Source: Phocoena phocoena (lineage: Eukaryota > Chordata > Mammalia > Artiodactyla > Phocoenidae). From it: DNA of 64,000 nucleotides. Below, piece by piece: positions 45,601 to 57,589 of this stretch. Within the stretch, counting starts at the first letter, position 1. The number at the start of each line of letters is the position of its first letter. The notes beneath the pieces were generated by a model. It saw only the letters and a program-made list of their open reading frames with translations. It searched no databases and had not been told where the DNA came from. The stretch lies in NCBI RefSeq assembly GCF_963924675.1, contig NC_089227.1, positions 46,494,080 through 46,558,079 of the forward strand, read 5' to 3'. Made by a program: the position numbers and the translations under genes.

Positions 45601-46462
45601 ACTCTATGACATAAATCACAGCAAGATCCTTTTTGGCCCACCTCCTAGAGAAATGGAAATAAAAACAAAAATAAACAAATGGGACCTAATGAAACTTCAA
45701 AGCTTTTGCACAGCAAAGGAAACCATAAACAAGGCCAAAAGACAACCCTCAGAATGGGAGAAAATATTTGCAAATGAAGCAACTGACAAAGGATTAATCT
45801 CCAAAATTTACAACCAGCTCAATAACAAAAAAACAAACAATGCAATCCAAAAATGGGCAGAAGACAAAAATAGACATTTCTCCAAAGAAGATATACAGAT
45901 TGCCAACAAACACATGAAAGAATGCTCAACATCATTAATCATTAAAGCAATGCAAATCAAAACTAAAATGAGATATCTTCTCATACCGTTCAGAATGGCC
46001 ATCATCAAAAAATCTAGAAACATTAAATTCTGGAGAAGGTGTGGAGAAAAGGGAACCCTCTTGCACTGTTGGTGGGAATGTAAATTGATACAGCCACTAT
46101 GGAGAACAGTATGGAGGTTCCTTAAAAAACTAGAAATAGAACTACCATACGACCCAGCAATCCCACTACTGGGCATATACCCTGAGCAAACCATAATTCA
46201 AAGAGAGTCATGTTCCAAAATGTTCATTGCAGCTCTATTTACAATAGCCAGGACAATGAAGCAACCTAAGTGTCCAGCGACAGATGAATGGATAAAGAAG
46301 ATGTGGCACATATATACAATGGAATATTACTCAACCATAAAAGGAAATGAAATTGAGTTATTTGTAGTGAGGTGGATGGGCCTAGAGTGTGTCATACAGA
46401 GTGAAGTAAGTCAGAAAGAGAAAAACAAATACCATATGCTAACACATATATATGGAATCTAA
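42677..46462 (+). pseudogene. Near full-length L1 ORF2, inactivated
   Basis: ORF2 supplies the endonuclease, reverse transcriptase and C-terminal domain of L1. The initiator ATG at 42677 is kept and the reading 'MGIGTYISIINLNVNGLNAP' is the endonuclease N-terminus. A TAG at 42878-42880 ends the first segment. A deletion of about 17 bp near 42915 and loss of one G near 43090 break the GDFN region. RT motifs 'NKSPGPDGF' and '[10 protein letters not shown]' lie within the open segment 43880-44434. The catalytic FADD reads FAND (44747-44758), and a TAA follows at 44768-44770. The C-terminal 324 codons (45488-46462) are uninterrupted and end at the normal stop. It is not functional. Confidence 0.9.
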
Positions 46463-46696
46463 GAAAAAAAAAAGGTCATGAAGAACCTAGGGGTAAGCCA
46501 GGAATAAAGACACAGACCTACTAGAGAATGGACTTGAGGATATGGAGAGGGGGAAGGGTAAGCTGTGACAAAGTGAGAGAGTGGCATGGACATATATACA
46601 CTACCAAATTAAAATAGATAGGTAGTGGGAAGCAGCCGCATAGCACAGGGAGATCGGCTCAGTGGTTTGTGACCTCCTAGAGTGGTGGGATAGAGA

Positions 46697-46711
46697 GGAT
46701 GGGAGGGAGGG
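46697..46711 (+). other. Degraded G-quadruplex tract in L1 3' UTR
   Basis: The position equivalent to 2580-2598 reads GGATGGGAGGGAGGG, so one G3 run is lost. It may still form a weaker structure. Confidence 0.55.
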
Positions 46712-46849
46712 AGATGCACAAGGGAAGAGATATAGGCACATATGTATATGTATAACTGATTCACCTTGTTATAAAGCAGAAACTGACACACCATTGTGAA
46801 GCAGTTATACTCCAATAAAGATGTTAAAAAAAAATAGAGTGACAGGCCA

Positions 46850-47504
46850 TCATTGTACAGCACAGTAGATGAATTCATAACACAAAAATAATAGTACTTC
46901 TTCCTTAACTCGTTCAATAATATCAACGTTATGGTCTCAAACAATTTAATTTCATCTTTCAGGGGCAACTCATTCTTGAGCCTAAGATTACTTAAGAGAG
47001 GGATATGTTGTGGTATAATTGCTTCTGGATTAAATATTTTCCCCATTATCCATCAATTTAACCCTATTTTTGTCTGAATCTAATCATCATTTGAAAATAT
47101 AGGTCATGTGAATATTTAAAAAATAAAAGGATGAAGGAGGGAGTTATTCTCAATGAACAATGATAAGGTATTTGTATTCCTTAAGTTTCAAAATAGTGTG
47201 AGCCTTAGAAATCCACTAAATATTCCAGCTGGGGACCCAATCATATGGTTGTGTAACTATTTTTCTTAAGTGAACTTTTCTGGTCAGTTATTACTACTTT
47301 CAGAGCATTCAGTTTGGTCCTTAACCAACAAAGACCAAGCATTTTAAAGTCAATAAAAAAGCATTTTCAAGAAACAATGTCATTCTTTTTTCTAATAAAA
47401 TCCAAACCTTTCAGTATTTCCATACCAGATGCAACATTTTACTACTATAGATTGTACCAACTTTTCTCATAGCCAATATTAAAACTGTACATGTGTGTAC
47501 AGTT
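46850..47504. other. Unassigned non-coding sequence
   Basis: About 650 bp with no recognised repeat or gene. Confidence 0.33.
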
Positions 47505-48000
47505 TGAGTTCCAGTTTAAGAAATATATTCAATAGAAATAATTGGGCACTACACAAAAATATATGTACAAAAATGTTCATCACACTATTGTTTATAAAGG
47601 CAAATATTGGAAAAATTAAATGTCCTTCAGTGAAAAAATCTGATGATACATTCATGAATTGAGGTACTGTATAACCACTGAAGATGATGAAATCTATCTC
47701 TATAGACAGTGAAATATGTATATGTGTGTATGTCTATGTATTTTTTTTCGGGATATGTATGTATTCAGGATATCTATAGTTGCATAAATAAATGTATGAG
47801 GTTATTTTTTTGCTTTTCTCAAAATATGTTTTACATGATATGTAGCAGAGTGTATGCATAGAAAAATACTTCAAAGAAATATGTGGAAATGTTAACAGCA
47901 ATTGTACCTGATGTACACCAGCAGTTGTACCTGGGATCACAGGTAAATTTATTCTTCTACTTTATATGCTATATAATTTTTTTAATATCTTTAAAAACTA
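47505..48000 (+). mobile_element. Ancient L1M-like fragment
   Basis: 'tgtacaaaaatgttcatcac', 'ggaaaaattaaatgtccttc' and 'ggtactgtataaccactgaa' resemble an old L1 3' region. It is highly diverged and the limits are approximate. Confidence 0.55.
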
Positions 48001-48334
48001 TGAAAGTAAGCATGTATATCTTCAATAGTTTTTAAGCTATTTTCATTTTGGAGGAAAAAGAAGCTCTTAACAGAAAATATTTTATAAGGGTTTTGTTTCT
48101 TTAAAGGAAACCACTCAAGTCAGGAAAAAATTCTATGCACAAAATACAGTGAATTTTATTCATCAGGAGTGATTAAAGGATGGGGCATTATAGTTAAATG
48201 AGAGTAACTACATGTACTTTATGTGAGTATAGGTCACGGGCATATCAAAAAGGGCACTACAAAGTGGCTTTCATCCAAACTTTTAAAACCTTCTTTTTAA
48301 AATTTCAGCTTAGTTTGTTTTATCTGAAATAGTT
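48001..48334. other. Unassigned non-coding sequence
   Basis: Nothing recognised. Confidence 0.3.
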
Positions 48335-50005
48335 TCTTTTTTTAATTGAAGTATAGTTGATTTACAATACTGTGTTAGTTTCAGGTGTACAGCAAAGTGA
48401 TTCAGTTATATATGCATATTTTTTCAGATTATTTTCCATTATAGATTATTATAAGAAACTGAATATAGTTCCCTGTACTATACAGTAGGATGTTGTTTAT
48501 TTTATATATAGTAGTGTGTATCTATTAATCCCATACTCCTAATTTATCCCTCCCCTCTTTTCCCTTTGGTAACCATATATTTGTTTTCTACGTCTGTGAG
48601 TCTGTTTCTGTTTTGTAAATAAATTCATTGGTATTAATTTTTAGATTCCACATATAAGTGATATCATATAATATTTGTCTTTGTCTGACTTACTTCACTT
48701 AGTCTGATAATCTCTAGGTCCATCCATGTTGCTGCAAATGGCATTATTTCATTATTTTTTATGGCTGGGTAATATTCCATTGTATATATGTACCACATCT
48801 TCTTTATCCATTCATCTATAGATGGACATTTATGTTGCTTCCATGTCTTGGCTATTGTAAATAGTGCTGCTATGAACATTGGGGTGCATGTATCTTTTTA
48901 AATTAGTTTTCATCTTTTCCAGATATATGCCCAGGAGTGGGATTGCTGGATCATATGGTAACTCTATTTTTAGTTATTTAAGGAACCTCCATACTGTTTT
49001 CTATAGCAGCTGCAGCAATTTATATTCCCACCAACAGTGTAAAAGGGTTCTCTTTTCTCCACACCCTCTCCAGCATTCATTATTTGTAGACTTTTTGATG
49101 ATGGCCATTCTGACCAGTGTGAGGTGATACCGCATTGTGATTTTGATTTTGATTTCTCTAATAATTAGCGATGTTGATCATCTTTCCATGTGCCTGTTGG
49201 CTATCTTTATGTCTTCTTTGGAGGAGCGTCTACGTAGATCTTCTGCCCATTTTTGATTGGGTTGTTTGGTTTTATGACATTAAGTTGTATAAGCTATCTG
49301 TATACTTTGGAAATCAACCCCTTATCAGTTGCATCAATTACAAATACTTTCCCCCAGTTCATAGGTTTTCTTTTCATTTTGTTTACGGTTTCCTCTGTTG
49401 TGCAAAAGCTTTTAAGTTTGATTAGGTCCCATTTGTTTATTTTTGCTTTTATTTCTTTTGCCTTGGGAGACGGATCTAAGAAAATACTACTACGATTTAT
49501 GTCAGAGAATGTTTTGCATATGTTCTCTTGTAGTTTTATGGTGTCATATTTTATATTTAGGACTTTAAACCATTTTGAATTTATTTTTGTGTGTGGTGTA
49601 AGTGAGTGTTCTAATTTCATTGATTTACATGAGGCTGTCCAACTTTCCCAACACCAGTTGCTGAAGAGACTGTCTTTTCTCCATTGTATATTCTTGCCTA
49701 CTTTTTTGAAGACTAATTGACTGTAAGTGTGTGGGTTTATTTCTGGGCTATCTTTTCTGTTCCATTGATCTATATGTCTGTTTTTGTGCTAATACCATGC
49801 TACTTTGATTACTTTAGCTTTGTAGTATTGTCTGAAGTCTGGGAGGGTTATGCCTCCAGCTTTGTTCTGTTTTCCTCAGTATTGCTTTGGCAATTCTGGG
49901 TCTTTTGTGGTTCCATATAAATTTTAGGATTATTTGTTCTAGTTCTGTGAAAATTGTCATAGATAATTTGATAGCGATCACATTAAATCTGTAGAAAGCC
50001 TTCTA
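48335..50005 (-). mobile_element. 5'-truncated L1 inserted in antisense orientation
   Basis: It starts with T-rich tail remnants and 'attgaagtatagttgattta', then antisense 3' UTR and ORF2 landmarks, to about 50005 near 'cacattaaatctgtagaaag'. It is similar in extent and structure to the copy at 18523-20118, though the two are separate insertions with different endpoints. No clear target duplication was found. Confidence 0.9.
48655..49998 (-). pseudogene. L1 ORF2 C-terminal remnant (antisense)
   Basis: Minus-strand reading gives ORF2 segments '[20 protein letters not shown]' (open segment 49294-49620) and the C-terminal '[20 protein letters not shown]' (48664-48879). The RT catalytic region is missing because of the 5' truncation. 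Multiple frameshifts separate the segments. Confidence 0.8.
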
Positions 50006-50317
50006 TTTTTAATGACTGGACCAAAACCAAAAATAGGCATCTTTGGATTCTGCAGTTGTTACTAACGTGCATTGATTGGCTGTAAACATATCCAATTCCT
50101 CCTCTCTCTTCTCACCCACAGATTCTCATATAGGAAAATGACTTGAAAGACTCTAGCCAGTGGTATTCATGCTGGGTTTCACAAAGTTGCTGACCTGGGC
50201 TTGTCAGCAGAGCAGAGAAGGGCTGAGGTCCCTCTTTTCCATCTTTTTAATCATAGAATGTTGCATAATGCTTCTTTTGAAAGAAGGGGTCTATGGCAAC
50301 AGCAAAAACAGAAAGCT
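50006..50317. other. Unassigned non-coding sequence
   Basis: Nothing recognised. Confidence 0.3.
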
Positions 50318-50458
50318 TTGAGACACACCCTTATACTACAAACAGGGAAACTGACGCCTAGATGGACTAAGTTACTTATTCACCAGAACAGAAATGCCAG
50401 GACAAGAATGCAGGATTCCTGACACTTGTTCTGTTAGTTACTATTTTCACAGCACTCG
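50318..50458 (-). repeat. MIR fragment (antisense)
   Basis: 'ctacaaacagggaaactgac' and 'tgccaggacaagaatgcagg' with 'attcctgacacttgttctgt' match antisense MIR. Confidence 0.65.
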
Positions 50459-51029
50459 TTAGGCTCCTCACAAGAAAGAATCTCTATAGGACAAGCAAAG
50501 AACAGAGCCAGTGAAAGAGGAGTGTCTTTGTCCCAAATCTGAGGTATTCATATTCTGGCTGAAAATAATTAGCAGTGTTTCAAACTATTAAGATTCCTAT
50601 GGAAGGCAGCAAACCAAAATATGAAAGTCTTTACAATATCTAATGCAAGACCTCTGAACAGCCATTGTGTTAAATGTCACAAGAGATTTTCATCTTAGTA
50701 TTTAGTGGCTGGCAGGAGATGACTCAGTGCCATGGAATTTAATTTTAAATTGTTTTCAAATAAATTCACAAAGTCCAATAGCATGAAACCTTGGAAGGTG
50801 ACGGGGTGGCTTTAAAGATTTGAGAGTTTTTAAAGCCATATATCAAAGGTTCCCTCTGACAGTTATGGGGATTTATCGTGTTCTCAACCTCAATTGTTTC
50901 TATAAGCTCTCAACCATGATTCCCTATGCAAGAAAATTAAGTTTGGATATCTTGCCATCTTCGCCTGCCTGGGACCTCAAAATATCTAACCCCATGTACC
51001 TAGAAACTGCTCAAACATTCCTTTCTAGG
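50459..51029. other. Unassigned non-coding sequence
   Basis: About 570 bp with no recognised repeat or gene. Confidence 0.33.
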
Positions 51030-51180
51030 GGCTGTCATTAAATCCCCATTTTCTGGATAGGGACACAGAGGGTGCAACCATTGGTCAAGGTTACCCAGTG
51101 AGTCAGCGGCAAAGCTGGGAATGCAACCCAGACTTTCTGACTCCCTTGCCCGTCCTCTGACCATCAAACCACATGCTTCT
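51030..51180 (-). repeat. MIR SINE (antisense)
   Basis: 'aaatccccattttctggata', 'gtcaaggttacccagtgagt' and 'agctgggaatgcaacccaga' with 'ctttctgactccc' match antisense MIR. Confidence 0.8.
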
Positions 51181-51598
51181 GACCAGGATGAAACAAGCTT
51201 GTCTGTCTCAGCATTTGGAGGGAGCTGAGTCAAACTGCAGTTTATCCATTTCCCTTTCGAACATTCATATGCCATTTATTTCATCGGCTAATGGACAAAT
51301 GGCTCCAGATCATTTTTCACTCTCAAAAACTTATTTTTTATTAATTTTTCAAGGAAAGGCCATCTTAATTTGGAAAAGCAAGAAAGACCGCTTTTTTTCC
51401 CCCCATCGTATCACATTGTGTAACACTGACAGTGTGGCTGCTTCGAAAACCCACAGAAGCTGCTTCCTTTGCCCTGCCGATGGCCAGTTCCTTTGCCAGC
51501 TTCTCCATGTGGCCTTCCTTGTACTGGGGTCGGGCGTCCCGTGGTTCCTGGCAAAAGCAGGTCCCATGGACAAGCCAGGCCTTGACGTGGCTGTTCCT
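51181..51598. other. Unassigned sequence; possible degraded reading frame on the minus strand
   Basis: No repeat recognised. On the minus strand, 51424-51555 reads an open, lysine- and alanine-rich stretch including 'QYKEGHMEKLAKELAIGRAK'. Its possible continuation lies beyond the SINE. I do not recognise a protein family. Confidence 0.25.
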
Positions 51599-51898
51599 TC
51601 TCCTGCTCTTTTTTTTAAATCTCTGGCTACACTGGGTCTTCGTTGCTGCGCGCGGGCTTTCTCTAGTTGTGGTTCGCGGGGGCTACTCTTTGTTGCGAGG
51701 CACAGGCTTCTCATTGCGGTGGCTTCTCTTGTTGCAGAGCACTGGCTCTAGAGCTCAGGCTCGGTAGTTGTGGCGCACGGGCTTACTTGTTCCGCAGCAT
51801 GTGGGATCTCCCGGACCAGGGCTCGAACCCTTGTCCCCTGCATTGGCAGGCGGATTCTTAACCACTGAGCCACCAGGGAAGTCCTCTCCTGCTCTTTT
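51599..51898 (-). mobile_element. CHR-type SINE (antisense) with 14-bp TSD
   Basis: The body is 51613-51884, flanked by exact 'tctcctgctctttt' at 51599-51612 and 51885-51898. The head is at the right ('gagccaccagggaagtcc'), the B-box region reads 'cagggctcgaacccttgtcc', and the T-rich tail is at the left. Confidence 0.95.
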
Positions 51899-54134
51899 AA
51901 ATGCTCCTTGACCACAAGAGAACCCAGTTCTCCCACCAGCTACATCCCACGTGCCACTTGAAATGCAGTCAGTGGTGACGATCCAAAAGGGCGCCAGCCA
52001 GAGTCCAGAGCAACTTTACTAGGGACTAGGGAAAAGCAATACCAGGTCTCCTGCCAGTGAGTACCATCTGCTGCCAAAGACCACAGCGGGGAGAAAGGTT
52101 TTTAACACTCTGAGCAGGGGTAAGCGCTCTCTCTTTTTCTTGCAGCCCATAAAATTGTTTCTCCCAGCATTTTATACCTGTCATGTTTAATCATAAATAT
52201 TTCTTCCTCGAAATGAACTAAATTGTTTACTCCCAAAGACCTGTTGCCATTTGGGGGACAACTTTCCAAACTCTGGGTTAGGGTTTTTGACCAGCCTGCT
52301 CCATGCCCTCTCCTTCTGTTGGCAGCTCGTCATCATGCTCTGCAACGACTTTGCTCCAGAGGCTGTCAGCAGAAGCATGGAGCAGCAGAGGATGGAATCA
52401 GGGGAGGAGAGAGGTGTGTCGTTATAGTACTATCTAGGCTCCTCTTTCTCCTCCCTTGCCTTTGTTAAACCTGTCTAGTCCAGGCCAAGCAGGCCGTGGT
52501 CCAGTGAGATTCCCTGAAGTCTCCTCAAAATGTAGTGCTGTGCCCTAGTGAAGTGCCGCACCTTCCTCGGTGCCCAGCCACCTGTCCTCTGACTGCAAGA
52601 GACTTGAGGGCTGAGGCTATCTCACTACATTTCAGAACAAAGTCCCCACAGACACACAGGGTGGCCCGAAGTCAGTCTCCCTAAAGGTCTTAAAATTGTA
52701 AACACTTAAAAAGCTGATTCTGCTTGTCATTCCCATCACACATGTCTCCAAATGCATCATATCCTCCTATTCTCTAGCTCTTTCTGCACAAGCCATCAGG
52801 CACTGTGGTCCCATGAGAAGAAATAAGTTTGCTTAATGTGACAGCACTGGGATGTACTCCAGGGAGAGTGACAACATAATTTTGTTTACTATTCACTCCA
52901 AGTTCTAAAGAAGTAAACTTCATTAACTTTTCTGATAAAGCACAAAGACTCTATTATTTGCCTTACCCACAAAATTAAAAAAGGAAAAAAAAAAACTTTG
53001 ATGTCTCCAAGAAGGCAGGCTTTTTTTGAAGTTTCTATTGCTCTACCCAGGTGATCTAGAGGCTGATATTGCTTCAGTTGGCCTCTGACCTCTGATGGAA
53101 ACGCCCAGGTCGGGGATTCTGTGCAGTGCTCAGCCGAAGCCTGTCTGCCTATCCATGTAGATTTAATGGTCCACCTGGCAGCTCGACTGCTGGAACAAAG
53201 AGGTTTTACATCTCTGGCTAATATTATGTATATATTTATATAGAGAGAGATATGCATTTAGATAGATAGATAGAGATTTTTCATTCACAGGGTAACAAAC
53301 CTATGCAGATAGGTATTCAAAGCAGCCTCTCAATCAGAAAATAAGGGACTTAAAAATATAATGTGGCCCATGGAAGCCTGACTTAAGTCATAGACAGGCC
53401 TAGAGAGACTGAAGCCCCATGAGAGGAGAGTGGGGAGGACAAATCAGCCTGGCCCTCCACCTTCCAAATGTGAGAGAAGAACTTATGGGCCCTGTTTAGG
53501 CTTGTGTCTTCTTGATTCTCTGTCCACAGGGTAGAAATCTGCTCTTAGATAAAAGATCATGAGAAAAACTATCTGGAAAAATGATAATTTTTAGAAAACT
53601 GCTTTCAGTTAAAAAAAAATTAGCTAGAAAACCAAACCAAACCCCCAAATTAGATATTGGACCAGATTACTTTATTTTTTTATACCCTTTTTTCTTTCTG
53701 CTGAAAGGAAACGGTCGTGTATATGAATGTGTCAGCAAGCACAGGCCCCAGCCTCTGACTGCTCAGAGAAATTAAACTGCTTTCAAAGGGAGTAGCAGGC
53801 AAGACCGCCCAAGAAAAGGCGTTTAAGGCCTTTTGCATTCATTCAAATTTATTTGGAGCACAGTAGATCTCCCATATATGTCAAACAGTCATCTTTTCTC
53901 CTTTATTTTAAAAGTGGCATTTGAAGATCTGAGAGTAAAGAACAATGTGAAAGTTTCCTTCACATAACTTGTTCTTTTTCTTCCCCCAGCCCCCCAATAA
54001 AATGGTGTTTATGGCTTAATATTACAGAGCTGGAAAGAAAAGATGTGAGTGGGAAGACATGGGATTTAAAAATCTACAAACTGTAGAAATAGAACTATAT
54101 TTGGAGGTCGAACTTTTTTTTTAAAAAGGCAAAC
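51899..54134. other. Unassigned non-coding sequence
   Basis: About 2.2 kb without a well-supported repeat. An acceptor-like 'tctctttttcttgcag' ends at about 52145. A balanced, repeat-free block at 53040-53215 has SOX-like 'aacaaag' and E-box-like 'cacctgg' words. A TA/GATA simple repeat lies at 53228-53275. Confidence 0.33.
53228..53275. repeat. TA-, GA- and GATA-rich simple repeat
   Basis: 'tatatatttatatagagaga' is followed by 'gatagatagatagag'. Confidence 0.8.
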
Positions 54135-54650
54135 TTTGTTTTTTGATTTAATTTTTTTACTGTGGTAAAAATATATATATAACATAGTATTCATCATTTT
54201 AGCCATTCATAAGTGTACAATTCAGTGGCATTAACTTCATTCACAATGTTGTATAACCATCACCACTATCTATACCCAAAATTTTTTTACCATCTCCAAT
54301 AAAAAATATCTATGCTCTGGGAATTCCCTGGCAGTCCAGTTGTTAAGACTCGGTGCTTTCACTGCTGTAGGCCCAGGTTTCATCCCTGGTCAGAAATTAA
54401 GATCCCACAAGCCGTGTGGCACAGCCAGAAAAGAAAAAGAAAAAATCTCTGCTCCTAGTTATTATTTAACTAGTCCAATTCCCCTGGTAACACCTCTATT
54501 CTTTCTTTGTCTATGAATCTGTGTATTGTAGGTATCTCATATAAGTTGGAATCATACAGTATTTGTTCTGTGTCAGATTTATTTCACCAAGCATAATGTT
54601 TTCTAGGTCCATCCATATTGTAGCATGTATCAAAATGTCATTTCTAAAAA
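54135..54650 (-). mobile_element. Ancient L1M 3' region (antisense), split by a SINE
   Basis: 'actgtggtaaaaatatatat', 'agtgtacaattcagtggcat', 'tgttgtataaccatcaccac' and, after the SINE, 'aatcatacagtatttgttct' with 'tctaggtccatccatattgt' are antisense L1M 3' landmarks in order. Confidence 0.8.
54308..54454 (+). mobile_element. Short CHR-type SINE with 10-bp TSD
   Basis: The body is 54318-54444, flanked by 'atctatgctc' (54308-54317) and 'atctctgctc' (54445-54454), one mismatch. The head 'ggaattccctggcagtccag' with 'aagactcggtgctttcactg' is close to tRNA-Glu itself. It is nested in the old antisense L1M. Confidence 0.9.
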
Positions 54651-56589
54651 AAGCAAACTTTCACCTGTAAAGAGTCAGAATTTTGATCTATGTTCTTCTT
54701 ATTTGCAGCCCTTGTTCTCTGGAGCTTGTTAATGCTCCATAAAGGAAAGCAGAGGTCTTTGATCTTATAGGGCTTTGCTTTACTTACCGTCTTCTGAGCA
54801 CTTGCAAGTCTTTCCTTGTTGACTGAGAAGCCGAAGAGGTTCTGGATTTTGTTTTTATTTTGCTTTCAGATCTTCTGGTACTGTGAACTGACAAGCTCCT
54901 CTCTTAAAACCAAACGACTGAAAAATCTGACACTGAGGCACTTACGGTCAACCTCAAAAGCACATTTTTTGACCCTCCTTGACCTGAATACTTGTAATTT
55001 TCCTTCAGTTAAACTGAGGAGGGGTACAATGTGTAGGCAATGGGCATTTTACACAACCCACGTTCATGACTCCTCCCTTTTTTAATCACCTAGTGATAAA
55101 AAAGTCTAGTGTTTCTCAATCCCAATGGGACAAACGCCACCTTTTACAAATATTTTGTTAATCCCCCTTTAAAATCGTAAAATGAAATTCATAGGCAATA
55201 TAACCTATATACACCCATTACTTTTTTAAAAAATCAAGACAATGCCTTAAGCATGATATAAATTAGAAATAAAAGAACAATAATTTCTAATTAAATGATA
55301 TATATTCCAGTAATACGTTTCCCAATTTGCTTGGGAATAACTACATTGAAAGACATAATAAAGTAGTCAGAAGCTGGCATTTAGAGGGAGAGTCACTCTT
55401 GAATTCAACAACTACAGATACAAACGAAGACAAGTGTGTTATATAGACAACTAAATCCCTTGAGTAATGTTGCAATTTTCCAACAGTTATGCAAATTTCC
55501 AAATCAATGAACAACTTAGAAAAAAGTTCTGGACAGAGTATAAAGTTTTATTCTTAGAAAGTTTAGGATATGTTAAAGCTGTAATAAAATATATTGTGCT
55601 TGTATGTAAAATGGAGTTAGATTTTCAGTTCAAATAATGCACGAGTTTGTCCACATTCATGACTATCCAGCTGGACATACGAAAGTCATATATGGAATGC
55701 AGAACAATTCTTTGTGCAGGACTGCCCCAAACTTGCATAACATTGACATCCCTAACATTTGCCCAGTAAATATGAATGGCCCCCAATCAGTGTGACAGTC
55801 AAAACACCCACAATTTAAAAAAAATAACCCAGAGGTAGAAGTATAACTGGTCTAGTCTTTTTAGAGGTGGGAAACCAGCAGATAATTTTAAGTGCCTCTA
55901 AGAATTCCCAAGTATGTTTACATGCCCCATTTCCAGAGTGGGGTCTGGAGAGAGAAATGCTCCAGGGACAAATTCGGCAGGGATGCTATTTGGGTGGTTG
56001 CCGTTTTTGGAGTGATTTTCTCATGTCCTTGCCCATGCCATGGGCCTGAGAGCTTACCCTTTGCCTTTCTCTTTAGACGCTCTGTCCACCACCACCTTTG
56101 CCAAGCTTCATAAATGTAGGAAAGTACATAAACAATTTTACTGTGGCATGGTGGAAGCTCTGGGGTTGAACATGCAAATTATGTCGTTACAGCTTCAAAA
56201 AAGGTTCAGGCTCTTTCCTCCATTTCATTTTCCCTTCTAAGTTCACCCTTAATTGCAGACTCCAGACCAAAGCTGCAAGTCTTGGCATAGCTCCCATACT
56301 ATTAAAAACTCTAAGAATTCCTTTCTATATGTGTCTCCAATCCTACCTCCAACTTGGTTCCGTGCCCACACTAGTAGTTTGTCTGAACCAAACTTGGTGG
56401 CTTCCTGCATTCTGTGCTACAGTCACCCTGGAAACTGTACTTTCCACTCTCCATCAGGACATCCCTGGGCATCTCTCAAACAATCTTGCCACATTTCAAA
56501 AATATGTTCTAAAAGAGCCAGATTCCTTCTATGCCTCCACAGAATCTAAAATTTTTCTCCATCCCCCATCACTTATGTTGTCTGCTCAG
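54651..56589. other. Unassigned non-coding sequence
   Basis: About 1.9 kb. Exact ATGCAAAT octamers occur near 55490 and 56172. An acceptor-like 'tttttattttgctttcag' ends at about 54869 and is followed by an open frame to 55085, not recognised. No gene is called. Confidence 0.33.
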
Positions 56590-56718
56590 ATCCTCAAGAT
56601 AATCCTGTAAAGTAGATCAGGGAGATAGCATCTTATCACTGAGGTTCACTGAGGTACAGATTAATTGATTTGCCAAAGTCACACAGCTAATAAGTAGCAG
56701 AACTGGGAAAATAACATA
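56590..56718 (-). repeat. MIR fragment (antisense)
   Basis: 'gaggttcactgaggtacaga' and 'ccaaagtcacacagctaata' with 'agtagcagaactggga' match antisense MIR. Confidence 0.75.
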
Positions 56719-57189
56719 GATTTGGGGTTACTTATTTGTTTTTGTCTTTATTTTCTTACATTTAATTCAGTAGGATTTTCCGGGATTATTTCACTAACTC
56801 CATTAAAATAAAAAACTCTTTGGTGCACTATGTCATATTTACCGTTTCCATACTTATTTGAAATTTTGCAGATCTCTCCAAAAGCTTTCTTGCTTTTCTT
56901 GCTGTCAGTACAGTCGGAAAACCCCTCATTTTCTAGTCTATCATCATATCCCCAGAAGTGCCTCTGCCCTTCAGATGGTTTAAGGTGCCCTTCCTTTGAC
57001 CCTTTTCACCATTGTTATTTTTTCTGGATACACAGAAACCAGAATTGCCACACTGAAAGATATGTATGGCCTACATTTTGGTAACAGAGGAGTGATAATA
57101 TTTTCTTTTTTATTTCTGAAGCATATTGTAGGCAGAATACTCTGAACTTGAAGCTTCTCAGAATGGCAATTACTCTGTTCACCATTCAC
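56719..57189. other. Unassigned non-coding sequence
   Basis: About 470 bp with no recognised repeat or gene. Confidence 0.33.
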
Positions 57190-57500
57190 TGAGGCCCCAA
57201 CTTCCCATGCATTTCACCCTGTTCCTAAAGCCCTGACTGCTCTTCAGCCTTCTCCTGTCCTAAAATCCCACACAGACTTCAAGGCCTAGTTTGTGTGCTG
57301 TAGCCTCTATGAAGCTTTCTTTAAATTTCCAAAACAATCCCTCTATTTCTCCCATAGCACATCATCTAAAACTTGTTTAGCACTTATTTAATTCTACAGG
57401 ATATTATAATTAAATGCTCACAAAGGTTTGTTTTATATTCATTCTTATTTATGCTTTGCATTAAATTTCACACATTTCCCTGCTCATCATTGAGATTGTA
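57190..57500 (+). repeat. Diverged L2-like sequence
   Basis: 'cacacagacttcaaggccta', 'tctatgaagctttctttaaa' and 'atagcacatcatctaaaact' fit the L2 3' half in order but weakly. Limits are approximate. Confidence 0.45.
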
Positions 57501-57589
57501 TCTCATTGCTTCTTCCTGACTTCATGTTTCTTCTTCCTCGTATAAACTGTCTCTGAGAGGATCTGTAAATGGTAAATTTTTTGAATTCT

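Larger units (their letters stand above)
42551..46849 (+). mobile_element. Large L1 with 14-bp TSD
   Basis: The insertion 42565-46835 is flanked by 'agagtgataggcca' (42551-42564) and 'agagtgacaggcca' (46836-46849), which differ at one base. It starts just upstream of ORF2, in the inter-ORF region, and contains all of ORF2, the 3' UTR, AATAAA (46814-46819) and a poly(A) tail (46826-46834). ORF1 and the 5' UTR are missing. It ends cleanly at the duplication with no extra DNA, unlike the copy at 9240. Confidence 0.95.

Noticed and set aside
51173..51767. Frames of 192 and 111 codons on the plus strand
   Set aside because: Their C-terminal halves read through the antisense SINE at 51613-51884; similar Cys/Ser/Gly-rich frames occur at 3456 and 34264 for the same reason.
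52125..52145. Acceptor-like 'tctctttttcttgcag'
   Set aside because: No open frame or donor follows in a convincing position.
54840..55085. Acceptor-like 'ttttattttgctttcag' followed by an open frame
   Set aside because: A single acceptor in T-rich DNA with no donor partner, and the product is not recognised.
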